Positions 1 to 10,929 of a stretch of 64,000 nt of DNA are shown here, one piece after another. The stretch is from Chelonoidis abingdonii. Lineage: Eukaryota; Chordata; Testudines; Testudinidae. The notes under the pieces are model-generated. The model was not told the origin of the DNA, ran no database searches, and saw only the letters and a list, made by a program, of their open reading frames with translations. The stretch spans positions 292,969,478 through 293,033,477 of the forward strand of contig NC_133770.1 of assembly GCF_003597395.2 (NCBI RefSeq), in the 5' to 3' direction. Within the stretch, counting starts at the first letter, position 1. The number at the start of each line of letters is the position of its first letter. Made by a program: the position numbers and the translations under genes.

Positions 1-644
1 AATCCTTTATATTGGATTGAAATGAGTTGCTTTGCTAATTATATTTACACAGCTTACTGTCAAGTCAGAGGGAAATCTGTTTAGTTATATTGTTTAGTTA
101 CAACATAACAAATGCTTTGTATGAGACTTGCAGTTGCCTTCTTGAAAAACAACATCATCTAAATACACTCATATGTTTTATGAAAGAGCTCCTGCAGATT
201 GGGGTTTCTTTTGCAAATAAAAAATGTTGACATAGCTACAGTTCTCAGTTAAGCACAGCAATAAAACATTTATTTATTTATTAAGTGAAAACCATTCTGA
301 AACAGGCTGCATATCTATCTGGTAAAAAGACTGGAAAGAGATTTAAAGTCTCAATCGCATCAAATCTAAGGGAGGTGCATTTTCAACACTTTAAAAAGAA
401 CTAATTCTGGGAACTGAGGGTTCACCTAAACTAGTGCAAAGACACACAAGTTCTTGCATGAACTCACTATTAGCTATGGATGAATCGAGTATAAATCACT
501 TCATAGAGTGCTAATTAATTCACTTGCCCAAACTAGCTGTTACTAGTGTAACCTCAGCAATCAAACTTGATTTTGGGGTGTGTGTTAGAGAACATCTGTG
601 CTTGCAAATCTCTCTTTCTCTGAGGTACTCACATGGTCCACACT

Positions 645-734
645 ACTATAGTAACTGAGCACCTCAGAATCTTTGAAGTATTTGTACTCCCATCACCCCA
701 GTGAGGTATGGACCTATTACCCCCATTTTAGAGA
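645..734 (-). repeat. MIR-like repeat, left piece, split by a Penelope insertion
   Basis: The stretch ending ACCTATTACCCCCATTTTAG resembles the MIR segment around ATCCCCATTTTACAGATGGGG read in antisense. The repeat breaks at 734 and resumes at 2078 with the same 11 bases CATTTTAGAGA. Assigned from memory of the MIR consensus; the outer boundary is approximate. Confidence 0.55.
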
Positions 735-2077
735 CGTCAAGTATCAGAGAGGTAGCCGTGTTAGTCTGGATCTGTAAAAGCAGCAAAGAGTCCTGTAGCA
801 CCTTATAGACTAACAGACGTTTTGGAGCATGAGCTTTCGCGGGTGAATACCCACTTATTCAGATGCATGTAGTGGAAATTTCCAGCAGTAGATATATATA
901 TGCAAGCAAGCTAGAGATAACAAGGTTAGTTCAATCAAGGAGGATGAGGCCCCGTTTAACCAAGGGAGGAGATAACTGGTTTGTAGTTGCGACCCGGCAT
1001 CTCCACAGTCTTCTGTTAATCTGACGATGGATGGCGTCAAATTTGCACCAGGATCGCGCTGCACAGGCTCAGCCGCTTTCTCTTCAGTCTGATCCTTACA
1101 GTTTTTTCGCTGCACGTATGGCCCCCTTAAGCATCTCTACAGTTGGTGGCCAGGGAGGTTGACAGTGGTTCCCTACAGGTTTTTTCTGATATATTGCCAA
1201 TCATCTTAATATCTGATTTGTGTCACATCTTACTTTTCCGTACCAGACTGTCCATGTTGGGCGATGTACTGAGCAGAGGGCATTGGCTGGCATATGATGG
1301 CGTATATTACATTGGTGGACGTGCAAGTGAAGAACGGTGATGGTGTGGCTGATCTGTTAGTCCTGTGAGTGTTGCTGGTGAGATATTGTGGCAGAGTTGG
1401 CATCGAGGTTTGTTGGCATGCACAAACAACACTCAATGCCACTTGCCCACATATCTACACGCAGCGACACTCTGCCCACACTGTATCAAACCAGCCGAAC
1501 CATCACAGGACTAACCAGATCAGCAACAATCACGTTCATTCACTGCACGTCACCAATGTAATACACAATCATAGATGCAGGCATGCCCTCTGTCTGTGAA
1601 ATCACCACAATACGGACAGTCTTCGGAAAAGACTGAAATGGATACAAATCAGTTATGGAGAGGATATATCAAAACCTGTAGAGAGCACTTCGACCTCCTG
1701 GCAACTGTAGAGTATCTTAAGGTGCATCCTGCATGAAAACAACTTCAGGAACTCGACTTCAAGAGAAACTATTTGCTGAGGCTAAGCTCATCTGCAAATT
1801 GAACACCACAGCAAATTTGACACCATCAGCTCAGGATTAAACAAAGACTGTGAATGGCTCGCCAACTACAAAACCAGTTTCTCCTCTCTTGGTTTTCACA
1901 CCTCCACTGCTAGAACAGGGCCTCATCCTCCTTGATTGAATTAACCTCGTTATCTCTAGCTTGCTTGCATATATATACCTACAGCTGGAAATTTCCACTA
2001 CGTGCATCTGATGAAGTGGGTATTCACCCGCGAAAGCTCATGCTCCAAAACGTCTGTTAGTCTATAAGGTGCCACAG
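735..2077. mobile_element. Penelope-like element: head-to-head inverted pair of 3' halves
   Basis: The left arm (735 to about 1330) is antisense and the right arm (about 1490-2077) is sense, so the two 3' tails point outward. Bases 822-965 are the reverse complement of about 1915-2060 at roughly 90% identity by eye. The tail phrase CGCGAAAGCTCATGCTCCAA occurs at 2031-2050, and its complement in the left arm near 830. The inner ends carry decayed GIY-YIG endonuclease coding sequence: minus-strand CTSTNVIYAIICQ near 1290-1340. Both arms are riddled with indels. The pair is flanked by an 11-bp direct repeat, CATTTTAGAGA (724-734 and 2078-2088), which suggests insertion as one unit. Confidence 0.8.
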
Positions 2078-2215
2078 CATTTTAGAGAAAAGAACTGAGG
2101 AATAGAGACATTAAGGGACTTGCCTAAGGTGGCACAAGAAGTGTGTGGCAAAGCAGGGAATTGAACCTGGCATTCCAGAGTCCCAGGCTAGTGTCCCAGC
2201 CAATGGATCATCCTT
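2078..2215 (-). repeat. MIR-like repeat, right piece
   Basis: Reads as antisense MIR: GAACTGAGGAATAGAGACAT, GGACTTGCCTAAGGTGGCAC and GAATTGAACCTGGCATTCC correspond to the MIR phrases for 'actgaggcacagag', 'gacttgcccaaggtcacac' and 'gaattgaacccagg'. It continues the fragment interrupted at 734. Confidence 0.6.
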
Positions 2216-2759
2216 CCAATGGCAAAGCTAATGGGATAAGCAGCACTAGGAACAGCAATGCAGTATTTATCCAAAAGAAGTTTTTCAGGTCTGACCTTAT
2301 ATCAGCTGCCTTATAAAAGCTCAACTTAACAAAACCAGAGGTTGCAACATCTGCAGAAATGAATTTTATGGTATTAAAATTACAGGCAGAGATGGCAATG
2401 ACAGCTATATTTAAAGTTATCTAACACTTTCCATTATAAGACCCTGTTTCCAGCTGCTTAAAACTTGGCCAAATGTTAACCATGTGGTCTGAAAATTTCC
2501 ATGCTGGATCTCTGCCTCATATTTGCAGAAGCACTGAACACTCATAACTGCAAGTGAAGGCCACTGGAGCTGCATTCCATGTATTCTGAAAAATCAAGCT
2601 CTAGCCGTCTCAAGCTGAGCACCAAAAATTAGTGGACATTTTTAGCTTTAATCATTTTGTGCTTCAGCTCCCCCTGCTGTAAAATGGGGATAATCTCCCC
2701 ACCTCATCTCATCTGGGAATGCAGGACTGAGTAGTGTGAGTTTAACATATACTGCATTT

Positions 2760-3150
2760 CTCATTTAGGACACAAGCAGACATCCTGGGATCAAGCAGCC
2801 ATGGGAAGCAAAATTTATTAAAGGGGGTGGGGGAAACTGAACTTTGGTTTCCACACATCATGGGTGAGTGCTCTAACCACTAGATAAAAAGTTACAAGGA
2901 ACCATCTCTCCTGCTGCCTCCCGTTGAGGCTTAGGTGTGTGCTAGGTGATCTGGTGCCTAAACTGAGGCTGTTGTGCACATGGCAAGTGGCAGATCTTTA
3001 GACACCAAGGGCACTTTACCAGTGGAAATTTAGGTGCCTACAAAGATAGGCAGCAGCTGGGCAGGGGTTTTGAGGAGCTAAATTTTGGATTTAGGTACCT
3101 GAAGTGGCAGTTAGGTGTCTTAATCCCTTTGTGGATCTGTCTCAAAGTCC
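2760..3150. repeat. Diverged reptile/amniote repeat with 'taggtgcctaa' motifs
   Basis: Contains repeated TTAGGTGCCTA-type motifs (around 2935-2965, 3020-3045 and 3090-3130) and the phrase TGAGTGCTCTAACCACTAGA, both common in a dispersed amniote repeat. Some motifs are inverted relative to one another. A MIR-like scrap (TGTAAAATGGGGATAATC, about 2675-2700) precedes it. Family name unknown. Confidence 0.45.
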
Positions 3151-3184
3151 CTCTCTCCTATAATATTTAAGTGATGAATGAGTA

Positions 3185-3553
3185 CAGTAGAATCTCACAG
3201 TTACGAACCACACACTTCATTTGGAACTGGAAGTATGCAATCAGGCAGCAGCAGAGAAAACATACACACCAAAAAGCAAATATAGTACAGTAATTACATT
3301 ACTGTGTTAAATGTAAACTATAAATAAAGGGAAAGTTAAAAAAAAGATTTGACAAGGTAAAGAAACTGTTTCTGTGCTTGTTTCATTTAAATTAAAATGG
3401 TTAAAAGCAGCATATTTCTTCTCAATAGTAAAGTTTCAAACCTCTATTAAGTCAGTGTTCAGTTGTAAACTTTTGAAAGAACACCCATAATATTTTGTTC
3501 AGTTACCAACAACCTTCATTTCTGAGGTGTTCGTAACTCTGAGGTTCTATTTT
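3185..3553. mobile_element. Nonautonomous DNA transposon (pogo/Tigger-like MITE)
   Basis: Terminal inverted repeats: left CAGTAGAATCTCACAGTTAC at 3185-3204; the right end read in reverse gives ATAGAACCTCAGAGTTACGA. The left end follows TA, the target of Tc1/mariner/pogo elements. The interior is AT-rich without coding capacity. The right terminus is diverged, so the outer end is uncertain by a few bases. Confidence 0.6.
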
Positions 3554-3768
3554 ACGTAACAATTTGGATTTTACAACAGCAACTCAACCTAACGAGAAAG
3601 GCGAATAAAAAAATATGGAATTAGAGAAACACTGATGAAGGCAATCACTACAGAAAAGTTATAGTCAAGCAGTCCAATTAAATCATTAACACACACACAG
3701 AGCACGATCCTCGACTTTCAATGACTGTGGTACAGAGATGACAAAGGAAGTGAAACTATTTGAGACCC

Positions 3769-3791
3769 TTTTTTTTTTTTTTTTTTTTTTT
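3769..3791. repeat. Homopolymer T tract (23 T)
   Basis: Uninterrupted run of 23 T followed by AAAACAG. On the minus strand it is a poly(A), possibly the degraded tail of a retroposed sequence, but no element body was recognised beside it. Confidence 0.85.
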
Positions 3792-4354
3792 AAAACAGAC
3801 ATGACTTAAGTCAGTGAGTGAGAATATCATAGCTGCAGCTGTTGTCTGGCAGTAAATGAATGAATATTGGATTTGCCCCATTTGTTTCTACTAGCTCATT
3901 TACCCCCAGAGAGATGGCTGTTGTTGCATTACTCAAGACTTATGTTACTTATGAGAAAGCTCTTCAGTTACTTATCATCTGCATAGGTTATTTTAATCTT
4001 GCTTCCTGTTGACAGAAATCTAAGCAAAACTATCCCTATTTTTAAATAAAAGCCCTGGCTATACATCACATGTACACTGTAAAATAATCAGAGTGTATTT
4101 GCTAAAACATTCAGTCATCTGTTTCAACAGCAGCACCAAGAAAAAGAACCCCAAACTGCTGTGTGAACAAATTTGCTGTTGCTGCCATTCCCGCAGAAGC
4201 TGAGCCTCTGGAAACTTTCAGACCCACGTAATTATAATGGAAACATTTAGCAAACTTTAACTTGCCTCCCACAATCAGGGCAATGTACAGTGTGTTCTAC
4301 AGAGACCTAGAGAAAGAGTTGATAGATGAAAAGATACCACACATATATACTTAC

Positions 4355-4417
4355 CGGGCCCTGGAGGCTCCCGTCCTCTCGGTCTATGCTGCCTCTGGAG
4401 AGCCGCACATCAGGTTT
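4355..4417 (-). CDS. PTK2: PTK2 exon: short linker exon with Ser843 (human ~834-854)
   Basis: 63 bp, 21 codons, phase 0; acceptor AG at 4418-4419 and an excellent donor GTAAGT below 4355. It reads KPDVRLSRGSIDREDGSLQ then GP. The serine of RGS aligns with human Ser843, a phosphorylation site that antagonises Tyr397. Tyr861 would lie seven residues into the next exon, which is not in the window. Too short to stand out as an ORF; recognised from the family sequence and the splice sites. Confidence 0.95.
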
Positions 4418-5799
4418 CTAAAGGAATGAAAAATGTGGTTTTGTATTTTGTTTATAAGAGCATTACAAATTCAAACAGCCTAGGATTAAATTAAATTAAT
4501 CATAAAGGCAAGAAAGTACTATTGAAAAATTTATACTTTGACTAATAGAGATGTGATTTCATTGCACCTCACATCCCCGGTTCTTGTAACATGCTCCTGC
4601 AAGTACAGATACCGAAACTATCAGTAGCTTCTAAAGAACTGTTTTTCAGCTACCCATTTTCTGCTACCACATAAAAATGCTTTATATAAATATTGATAGT
4701 ACCATTTCCCCAACACAACATTGGAAAACCTGCATTTTAATTCTCCCAGAGGCAGCAAAGTCGTTTTTTATTGTATTTTCTTCCTAACAGCAAAAATTTC
4801 AACCACAGGATGAGAAATGCTGCGTATTAATTCCTGTTTCCTGCTTGAGAAAGGCTTATATGTACTTGGCTCCATCTCCAAGCCTGCAAATGGGGCCAAT
4901 TACTGGAGCTCTTTAAACACTGTGGTTAAGATACAGAAAGCTAATAAAGAAGACTGGTTTCAATACCCTTTTGCTGATAGAAGCAACAAACAAATTTACC
5001 TTTTATTAGAGTTAAAAACAGTACATGGAGGGCTCTTTTTAAATGGTACAAATGAAAAGCTTTCAGGAAAATACTTTTATTTTTATTTTTTTTTTAAAAA
5101 ACTTAATTTATCACTCCCTTCCTCACACACCCAGGTATCCACTGTATTTATACTTCTGAGACAAAAAAACATTTGGAAAGACCAACAGATAGGCAGTCCT
5201 GAAACAATGGCTACTGTTGATCCCAAGACCACAAGGTCAGCTCAGTTAGGAAATTCCTCTGATGTCATGGATAGACCAACAGAGAATGAAAGATGATCTG
5301 TCTTCTACCTCCCTCAGCTAGGAATGTGTATGGAGGAGTCCATTTTCAACTGCACATAATGCCTACTAACTCCGGTGCAAATTACATGGGAATACAGTGG
5401 TTTTTTTTCTTATTTAGATAAATGCCGACTATGAAACGCTGGATTTCACTAAAGTTATGTCATGTAGGGCTGTAAATTGTTTTGGGGGCAAACTTTTTGG
5501 AGGACAAAAATTCTGTGATTTTCATTTAAAACTACCCAGTCTCTATTCTCTGCTTATGAGCGGAAATATGGGAGTGCTGTGCCCCGGAATACTCATGGTT
5601 AGACATATCTTGCTAAATGTTCCTGAAAAAAACTGAAGCTGTGCTATACTGCAAAAACACACCTAATATCGGTCTTTAGAAATAGCCACCATTTGTTGGC
5701 AGCCAATAAGAAGAGCCTGAGCTGTGGTACAGTCATACTGTCAGCATTCACTCAAGGCTTTCACAGACCATTTACTATTTGTATTAAGGTAGTGCTTAA

Positions 5800-6075
5800 A
5801 GGCCCCAGATGAGACCAAGACCACTTTGTGCTAGGCACTGTGCAACTACATAGAAAGAGACAGTCCCTGTCTCAGAGAGACCTTACATTTTAAATAGACA
5901 AGACTGACAAAAGGTGGGAGAAAGGTAGTATTCTTATTCTTACTTTACGGATGGAAAACTGAGGCAGAGAGAGATTGTGTGACTTGCTCAAGGTCTTCCC
6001 GGGAGTATATGGCAAAGCTTGCAACTGAACCTAGATCTCTTGTATCTCAACCCATTAACCACAAGAGCACATGTC
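5800..6075 (-). repeat. MIR-like repeat with 'ctaggcactgtgc' 5' section
   Basis: The stretch TGTGCTAGGCACTGTGCAAC, then AGACAGTCCCTGTCTCAGAG, then AAAACTGAGGCAGAGAGAGA and GACTTGCTCAAGGTCTTCC is the usual order of a common MIR/L3-associated amniote repeat in antisense. It ends near 6075 with the 'cattaaccacaagagcac' region. Confidence 0.6.
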
Positions 6076-7068
6076 CTTTCTGACGAAAGATTCTTTTTTG
6101 CTAGTTATCTAGGTGTCCAATATACATATAAATATATATCTTACATAAACCATGTAATGTTTTTCATTATATTTTAAACTGAACACCACAAAAATTATCT
6201 TGCTCTGTCTTAGTAAACGAATGTAACCAAAGAGCTTTACATTACAATTGGATTTGGAGCTAGTGTTCAGAAATTGTCTTAGTTTCATTTTTATTTACAT
6301 TGCAAATGCTCTTGGGCAAAGCAAAAAAAATCTCAGTCACTAAAACACTGGATTGGGCAAACTTCAATTATTTTTAAGTTTCAATGAATGTACTTATTCT
6401 TCCAGGAAAGTGCCTAATAGCAGCATTCTCTCAGATAATGGTGAAATATTCTGTGTTTTTGAAGCAAAGGCAGAAGCATCATTACATACACTTGATAGAA
6501 TAAAATACAACTTTCTGTGGCATTAAATAGATACGGAGAAAAGGAAAATTGATGGAATTACAGTACTTCTATTTTCTCAGCTTCAAAATACAGGCAGGGA
6601 AAAAATCACTATCTTTTGATTGTGACTTGTTTTTAATATTCTGTAACTTTGCTCTTTAAATGCCAGGTTCACACAACATATAAAGAACAGAAATCATGTC
6701 ACACAGGTACTCCAGACAGTTAAAAAGAAACCGCAGAAAACTGCCTGAGGAAAAGAAAGTCTCCACATGTCCCAACATAAATCTAGACTTTTCACACATG
6801 CTCAATTGCCAATACTTGCTTCCCGTCTTATTTCTATAGGCTGGATTCAGTGCCCACTGAAATTAAAATGGGCTTTGGATCAGAGCCTCTAATGAGCAAT
6901 TCACTTATATTGTAAACATATTTCAATTTTAATCGTCTTTAGGGATTCTCTTCCTTTTGGGCTTTGCCAAAATCCATATTTCTGCAGTTCCTTCTATATT
7001 TACTCCCTTCTCCACTTCTGAATATGTTGGTGCTTCTGTGGCCACTCCCATAACAGTAGTATCTTAGG

Positions 7069-7226
7069 TTTCAGAGCAGCAGCCATGTTAGTCTGTATCC
7101 ACAAAAAGAACAGGAGTATTTGTGGCACCTTAGAGAGTAACAAATTTATTTGAGGATAAGTTTTCGTGGGCTACAGCCCACTTCATCGGATGCATAGAAT
7201 GGAACATATAGTAAGGAGATATATAT
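7069..7226 (-). mobile_element. Penelope-like 3' tail, antisense
   Basis: On the minus strand it reads GATGAAGTGGGCTGTAGCCC, then CACGAAAACTTATCCTCAAA and ends GGATACAGACTAACATGGCT. This is the same tail as at 735-860 and 43.8 kb. It is probably the left part of one inverted Penelope copy whose right part resumes at 8805 after two LTR insertions. Confidence 0.7.
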
Positions 7227-7231
7227 ACATA

Positions 7232-8799
7232 TTGTGACGGACTCAGGCCAGAGGGATATAAGAAGGTGGTGGATGGCAGGTATATCAGCCTCAGAATGAG
7301 CAGAGCCCTGTTCCCTGGTGTCATAAACAGATAGTTAAGGGTTAATGCCTCTTTTACCTGTAAAGGGTTAAGAAGCTCAGTGAACCTGGCTGACACCTGA
7401 CCAGAGGACCAATAAGGGGACAAGATACTTTCAAATCTTGGTGGAGGGAAGTCTTTGTTTGTGCTCTTTGTTTTGGGTGTTGTTCACTCTTGGGACTAAG
7501 AGGGACCAGACGTCCATGCAAGCTCTCCAAATCTTTCTGAATCAGTCTCTCATGTTTCAAAATTGTAAGCAATAGCCAGGCAAGGCGGATTAGTCTTATT
7601 TTTGTTTTCTCAACCTGTAAATGTCCCTTTTTTGTGGAGAGGATTTTATCTCTGCTTGCTGTAACTTTGAACCTAAGGCTAGAGGGGGTTCCTCTGGGCT
7701 ATATGAATTTGATTACCCTGTAAAGTATTTTCCATCCTGATTTTACAGAGATGATTTTTACCTTTCTTCTTTAATAAAAAGCTTTCTTTTTAAGAACCTG
7801 ATTGATTTTTCCTTGTTTTAAGATCCAAGGGGACTGGATCTGGACTCACTAGGGATTGGTGGGGGAAAAGAGGGGGGATGGTTAATTTCTCCTTGTTTTA
7901 AGATCAAAAGGGTTTGGATCTGTGTTCACCAGGGAATTGGTGAAGTCCCTCAAAGCCACCCAGAGAGGGGAGAGTTTTGGGGGGACAGGAAGTGCTCCAG
8001 ACACTGAAATTTCTGGATGGTGGCAGAGTTACCAGATCTAAGCTAGTAATTAAGCTTAGAAGTGTCCATGAAGGTTCCACATTTGTACCCTAAAGTTCAG
8101 AGAGGGGAAGGAACCTTGACACCTGGATAGCCAAACAAGGGCTACTCCAGGCCAATCAAGGCACCTGAGGCCAATTTAACCAGCTAAGGTTGTTAGGCTA
8201 ATGCTGGCAACTGATCTCAATTAACTGAGAAAGGATCAGTTTAGGCTGATAGGTTAATGGAGACAGCTGGAACCAATTATATTGCTTTAAAAGCTCTCCT
8301 TGCCAGTTCTCTCCAGAGGAGTCCAGGGAAAAGGAGCTGGAGGAGAGGTAGCATTACTGAATCCTGAGGTAAGGGTGAAGCTTGGGAAAAGGGAAGCATG
8401 GGGAAGTTGCCCAGGGAAACAAAGCAGCGTTAGTGGAGGAGGGAAGCCGCAAACAGCTGCTGCCATTAGGATCCCTGGGCTGGAACCCAGAGTAGAGGGT
8501 GGGCCTGGGTTCCTCCCTTTCTTCCCCCTCTCCCCGACATGATCTACAGAGATCCCTCTGAAAGAGGAAATAGACTTTGGTCCAGGGAGGAGACCAGCGG
8601 TACCTAAGGAGCTCTAAGGAGCAACAAAAACTATGGGTATTCCACCTTCCCACCTCCCATACTGGCCTGTGATGAAAATAGCTCAATAAGTGGCAACCTC
8701 TGCCACCATACTGGGAAAGAGATCATCCCGAGCTTCTGAGGCTACTATATCCGACAGGAAGCACGGGACCCACAAATACAGGCTCAGAACTTTGTCACA
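7232..8799. mobile_element. Solo LTR (TTGTGAC...GTCACA), interrupted by a second LTR
   Basis: Begins TTGTGACGGACTCAGGCCAG and ends CTTTGTCACA. The 5 bases ACATA lie on both sides (7227-7231 and 8800-8804), a retroviral-type target duplication. Without the nested LTR and its duplication it is about 760 bp. A TATA-like GCTTTAAAAGCTC at about 8284 hints at plus orientation. No internal gag/pol is present, so it is a solo LTR. ORFs here, including 8354-8686 on minus, are chance frames. Confidence 0.65.
7319..8121 (+). mobile_element. Solo LTR (TGTCATAAACAG... family), copy 1
   Basis: 803 bp, begins TGTCATAAACAGATAGTTAA and ends GGAACCTTGACA (TG...CA). A perfect 5-bp duplication CCTGG flanks it (7314-7318 and 8122-8126). 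A polyadenylation signal AATAAA lies near 7773, followed by AGCTTTCTTTTTAAGA, shared with the copies at 39196 and 48935. Five-base duplication fits Gypsy or class III ERV LTRs; the family was not determined. Confidence 0.85.
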
Positions 8800-8804
8800 A
8801 CATA

Positions 8805-9330
8805 CAGAGATCATGAAAAGGTGGGAGTTGTCCTACCAACTCTAAGAGGCTAATTAATTAAGAGGAAAAAGCTTTTGTAGTGATAATCCAGATAGTCCAT
8901 TTCAGACAGTTTGACAAGAAGGTGTGAGAATACTCAACATGGGGAAATAGATTCAATGTGTGTAATGGCTCAGCCATTCCCAGTCTCTAGTCAAGCCCAA
9001 ATTGATGGTATCTAATTTGCATATCAATCCAAGTTCAGCAGTTTCTCGTTGGAGACTGTTGGTCACCTAATCACATCAGCCACGCCATCAGGGGCTCGTT
9101 CACCTGCACCTCTACCAATGTGATATATGCCATCATGTGCCAGCAATGCCCCTCTACATTGGCCAAACCAGACAGTCTCTACGCAAAAGAATAGATGGAC
9201 ACAAATCTGACATCAGGAATCATAACATTAAAAAACCAGTAAGAGATCACTTCAACCTGTCTGGTCACTCAGTAACAGACTTAAAGGTGGCAATTCTGCA
9301 ACAGAAAAGCTTCAAGAACAGACTCCAACG
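8805..9330 (+). mobile_element. Penelope-like element: UTR and GIY-YIG endonuclease remnant
   Basis: In plus orientation, about 9073-9145 encodes FTCTSTNVIYAIMCQQC, and after a frame change 9137-9330 encodes MPLYIGQTRQSLRKRIDGHK, then PVRDHFNLSGHSVTDLKVAI. These are the Cys-bearing connector and the GIY-YIG nuclease (YIG, the catalytic Arg of LRKR) of Penelope-like elements. One indel near 9145 breaks the frame. Homology stops near 9330 (after CTCCAACGAG), so the open frame to 9625 continues into unrelated sequence. 8805-9060 is untranslated Penelope sequence. Confidence 0.8.
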
Positions 9331-10705
9331 AGTCCATTTAATTTATATGTCTCTTATTAAAAATATAACTGACTTGACGCTGTGCACACAGCCAGCCTAT
9401 GTAAACACATGTACTTACAATTGTTACCATTATTCTCCAATCCCTGGCTCTTTCTGGTTGTCTATAACATTCCTTTATTTTATCTGGTCTTATATTAGCT
9501 CAAAATTATTTTTTTTTATGCAGGGTGTCTTTTACTGTATGTTCCTACAATACCTACCATTATGGGACACCTGGGCCTTTAATATTTATCTATATAAAAC
9601 CAAAAACATGGATAGCCCTTTGTAAAGGAGTATATTTCCCAGGGCCTAGCAGGTACTGGCCTGCAGCACATGTGAGTACTTCAGAAATGTAAGTACATAC
9701 ACAACAATATACATACTTTCAGCCTCAGTCTAAGAATACAGTGCTCAATGACTAATAACAGGCACAGATGGCTTTCTAAATCCCTTGAGATAATTCCCAT
9801 TCTGGTTTATTCACATGTATAGCTGGGGGTTATCAGTTCAGCAAAGCGAGAGTTCTAAAGGCAAACGCACTGCAGCTTTGACCTTTCTAAGTGATAAGAT
9901 TTCACTGACCCTTTTAGCCCCTGGGTTCTAGCACTGGAACAACGATATGCTGTCAGAATTTTAATGAGAAAAAAAAATCCCACCTCAGTTAGCAACAATG
10001 CATGTGACACTCCCTGAATAATACTCACCACCCATCACACACAAAAATCTACCAGTTTCACACTCTATCCATCATTCTGCACCGCCAAAGCAAATCCCTC
10101 ATCCTTTCCATTCCCTACGCCATGCCCAGTACCTTTTGACTAACCATGTTCCCCTTCCCTAGAACTTCATGGAGACTTCCCTACTTGACAGTGGCAGCTG
10201 ACAGGCACTGTGTGGCTGGACGGATGGGGAGCTGATCCCCTCTGATGATTAGTTGTTCGGGAAAATATGTCCCCTTGGGTTCTTGAGTGGGCAGTGGAAG
10301 GATTTTTCCAGCGTTTACTGGGGCAGGGCGGTGGCGGGGGTGGGGTGGGGCATATGGAGTTGGGAGGTAAAGGGGAGCAAAGTTCCCAAGGAAACCAGTA
10401 GGTGGCTGAGCCCCATGAAATGAACCCATCCAGCCAAGCTGGTGTGTCTTGCAGAGTCTAGTTAACACCATGATAAGAGATAGAAACATTTTATAAAAAA
10501 TGAAATCGGAAGATGTTGGGAGAAATTTGTGGGATCCTAAACCATGAATTTCTCCAACATTTACCTGGGAAAGTTTATCACTTGCCACTGGTGAGTGGAT
10601 TTTCAAGCCCTGATTCTCCTCATGACCCTTAATACTGACCATAGCAACAAGACCACCTTCAAATATATTTCATGTATTTCCATAATATGAAATCTCTCTC
10701 TTGAC

Positions 10706-10929
10706 CAGTGGTTCTCAAACTCTTTTTTACTGGTGACCCTGTTCACATAGCAAGCCTCTGTGTGCGACACCCCCTTTTAAATTAAAAACACTTCTTTACA
10801 TATTTAACACCATTATAAATGCTGGAGGCAAAGTCAGGTTTGGGGTGGAGGCTGACAGCTCATGACTCCCTCCATGTAATAACCTCACGACCCCCTGAGG
10901 GGTCTCAACCCCCAGTTTGAGAACCCCTG
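10706..10929. mobile_element. hAT-type MITE with 8-bp target duplication
   Basis: 224 bp. TIRs are CAGTGGTTCTCAAACT (left) and AGTTTGAGAACCCCTG (right). Flanks are CTCTTGAC (10698-10705) and ATCTTGAC (10930-10937), matching at 7 of 8. The interior has no coding capacity. Confidence 0.85.

Larger units (their letters stand above)
1..4354 (-). other. PTK2 intron (5' part) with repeats
   Basis: Intron downstream of the 63-bp exon; its far end is outside the window. I looked for the next FAK exon (start IGNQHIYQPV or the avian equivalent) and did not see it. It holds a MIR-like repeat split by an inverted Penelope pair, a palindromic reptile repeat, a pogo-like MITE and a 23-base T tract. The rest (1-640, 3600-4350) shows nothing I can name. 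Confidence 0.8.

Noticed and set aside
735..2077. Terminal inverted repeat DNA transposon
   Set aside because: The inverted arms are full 3' halves with GIY-YIG coding sequence at the inside and an 11-bp duplication; a Penelope inverted dimer explains all of this.
4817..5296. 159-codon open frame on plus
   Set aside because: No domain or family resemblance, poly-Phe/Lys from T/A tracts, lies in a FAK intron antisense to the gene.
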